From NCBI GenBank assembly GCA_002494165.1, contig DLBH01000009.1:1-7313 (forward strand): a DNA stretch of 7,313 nucleotides. Reading direction: 5' to 3'. The notes under the pieces were generated by a model that worked only from the letters and a program-made list of their open reading frames with translations, made no database searches and had not been told where the DNA came from. The stretch comes from Lachnospiraceae bacterium UBA7026 (GTDB lineage: Bacteria > Bacillota > Clostridia > Lachnospirales > Lachnospiraceae). The translations under genes were made by a program, and so were the position numbers. This document shows positions 7,000-7,313 of this stretch, in pieces (position 1 is the stretch's first letter; each line of letters starts with the position of its first letter).

Positions 7000-7110
7000 G
7001 ATTATAAGATAATGCTGGTTTGGGAATATAAATTATGGTAGAAATTATCAGGTTTAAATATCAGGATCAATAGTATATAATCAGCCAGGGTCAGCCATAG
7101 GCAGACAGTA

Positions 7111-7210
7111 TAAAAGCCGGCAAAGACAATAGCGTTAAGCCCTGCGTATATAGGAAATATGCAGAGAATTGCTGAGTATTTTGACATTGAAAAAAAGATG
7201 ATTTTTGTGC
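7111..7210. other. AT-rich spacer with no recognised content
   Basis: This stretch lies between the repeat array and the right-edge leader. It holds a perfect TTGACA at 7181-7186, but no matching -10 box lies 16-18 nt downstream. An open frame on the - strand (7289 to 7002) crosses it but has no ribosome site and runs into the repeats, so it is not called a gene. Confidence 0.5.
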
Positions 7211-7239
7211 TTGACTTTGGTTTCCTTCTGTGATAAATT
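7211..7239 (+). promoter_or_regulatory. Possible sigma-A-type promoter at the right edge
   Basis: TTGACT (7211-7216; 5 of 6 to the -35 consensus) is followed after exactly 17 nt by TAAATT (7234-7239; 4 of 6 to the -10 consensus). Transcription would begin about 7245, directly at the foot of the hairpin that follows. That arrangement is the main support; the -10 match alone is weak. Confidence 0.35.
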
Positions 7240-7245
7240 ATAGAA

Positions 7246-7285
7246 GTTCGCAAGCGGACCAAGAAAAACCGCATGACGAGCGAAC
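7246..7285 (+). ncRNA. Structured leader RNA element, cut by the window edge (identity unknown)
   Basis: Two nested stems form one extended hairpin. GTTCGC (7246-7251) pairs with GCGAAC (7280-7285), and GCGG (7254-7257) pairs with CCGC (7269-7272), enclosing an A-rich 11-nt loop. The strands between the stems are 2 nt on the left and 7 nt on the right. After it comes cttgacaactgaataaca (7296-7313), which resembles the TTGAAAACT-type (boxA-like) element of Firmicutes rRNA leaders and similar leaders before some mobile-element genes. The downstream gene is outside the window, so the function cannot be assigned. Confidence 0.4.
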
Positions 7286-7313
7286 ACATAAGCAGCTTGA
7301 CAACTGAATAACA

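Larger units (their letters stand above)
6583..7110. repeat. Degenerate ~125-bp repeat array downstream of aspS
   Basis: A gacag(g) landmark recurs at 6603, 6729, 6978 and 7104, i.e. spacings of 126, 249 (two units) and 126. Around it, 6596-6662 aligns with 6970-7037: both have gccaa, gacaggccg, a T-rich stretch, attataag, then ctggt..ggaatata. Offsets of 374-375 bp equal three units. The segment 6707-6800 is a third, more diverged copy, and agtata-t-atcag at 6947-6959 recurs at 7072-7084. A fifth position near 6853 is expected but unrecognisable. The unit contains the aspS terminator hairpin in copy 1 and weaker stem-loops in the later copies. No coding region is supportable across this stretch. 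Confidence 0.75.

Noticed and set aside
7002..7289. A 95-codon minus-strand frame with hydrophobic stretches in the right spacer
   Set aside because: There is no ribosome site before its ATG. It starts in the structured leader and runs into degenerate repeats, and the hydrophobic look comes from AT-rich DNA.
7211..7313. Definite rRNA operon start
   Set aside because: Only a boxA-like resemblance is visible; no rRNA sequence lies inside the window, so the assignment was kept as one hypothesis.

Overview
The window looks like chromosomal DNA of a Gram-positive anaerobe of class Clostridia, most likely Lachnospiraceae or a close relative. The protein sequences, the strong AGGAGG-type ribosome sites, the moderately GC-rich genes beside AT-rich spacers, and the rel / MBL hydrolase / hemZ / aspS gene order all point that way. 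The family-level assignment is inference. All five recognisable genes lie on the + strand, and none shows a frameshift or internal stop.

Layout: (1) 2-1393 is the C-terminal 463 codons of a bifunctional (p)ppGpp synthetase/hydrolase (Rel), cut by the left edge. (2) 1381-1580 is a tandem array of ten 20-bp units in perfect register. It starts inside the last codons of rel and ends just before the next ribosome site. (3) 1602-2249 is a glyoxalase II-like metallo-beta-lactamase-fold hydrolase. (4) 2256-3722 is a HemZ-type radical SAM protein, 6 nt downstream and probably translationally coupled. (5) 3743-4336 is a small stand-alone HD-GYP-like phosphohydrolase. (6) 4337-4705 is a spacer with a ~50-bp degenerate repeat carrying short dyads and a perfect 14-bp inverted repeat. 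(7) 4706-6499 is aspS, aspartyl-tRNA synthetase, followed by an intrinsic terminator. (8) 6500-7313 is AT-rich and gene-free. It is dominated by degenerate repeats with a period of about 125 bp, and at the right edge has a possible promoter and a structured leader of something lying outside the window.

How they work together: rel makes and removes the stringent-response alarmone, and aspS charges tRNA-Asp, so both ends of the cluster concern translation and amino-acid status. The MBL hydrolase, HemZ and HD-GYP-like genes are tightly spaced (6 and 20 nt) and look co-transcribed. No terminator is visible between rel and the HD gene.

The coding part is ordinary housekeeping sequence. The unusual content is between the genes: each sizeable spacer has its own family of short repeats. 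No clear new multi-gene system is visible. The best candidates for a second look are the 20-bp array, the inverted repeat before aspS, the ~125-bp array after aspS, and the truncated leader at the right edge.
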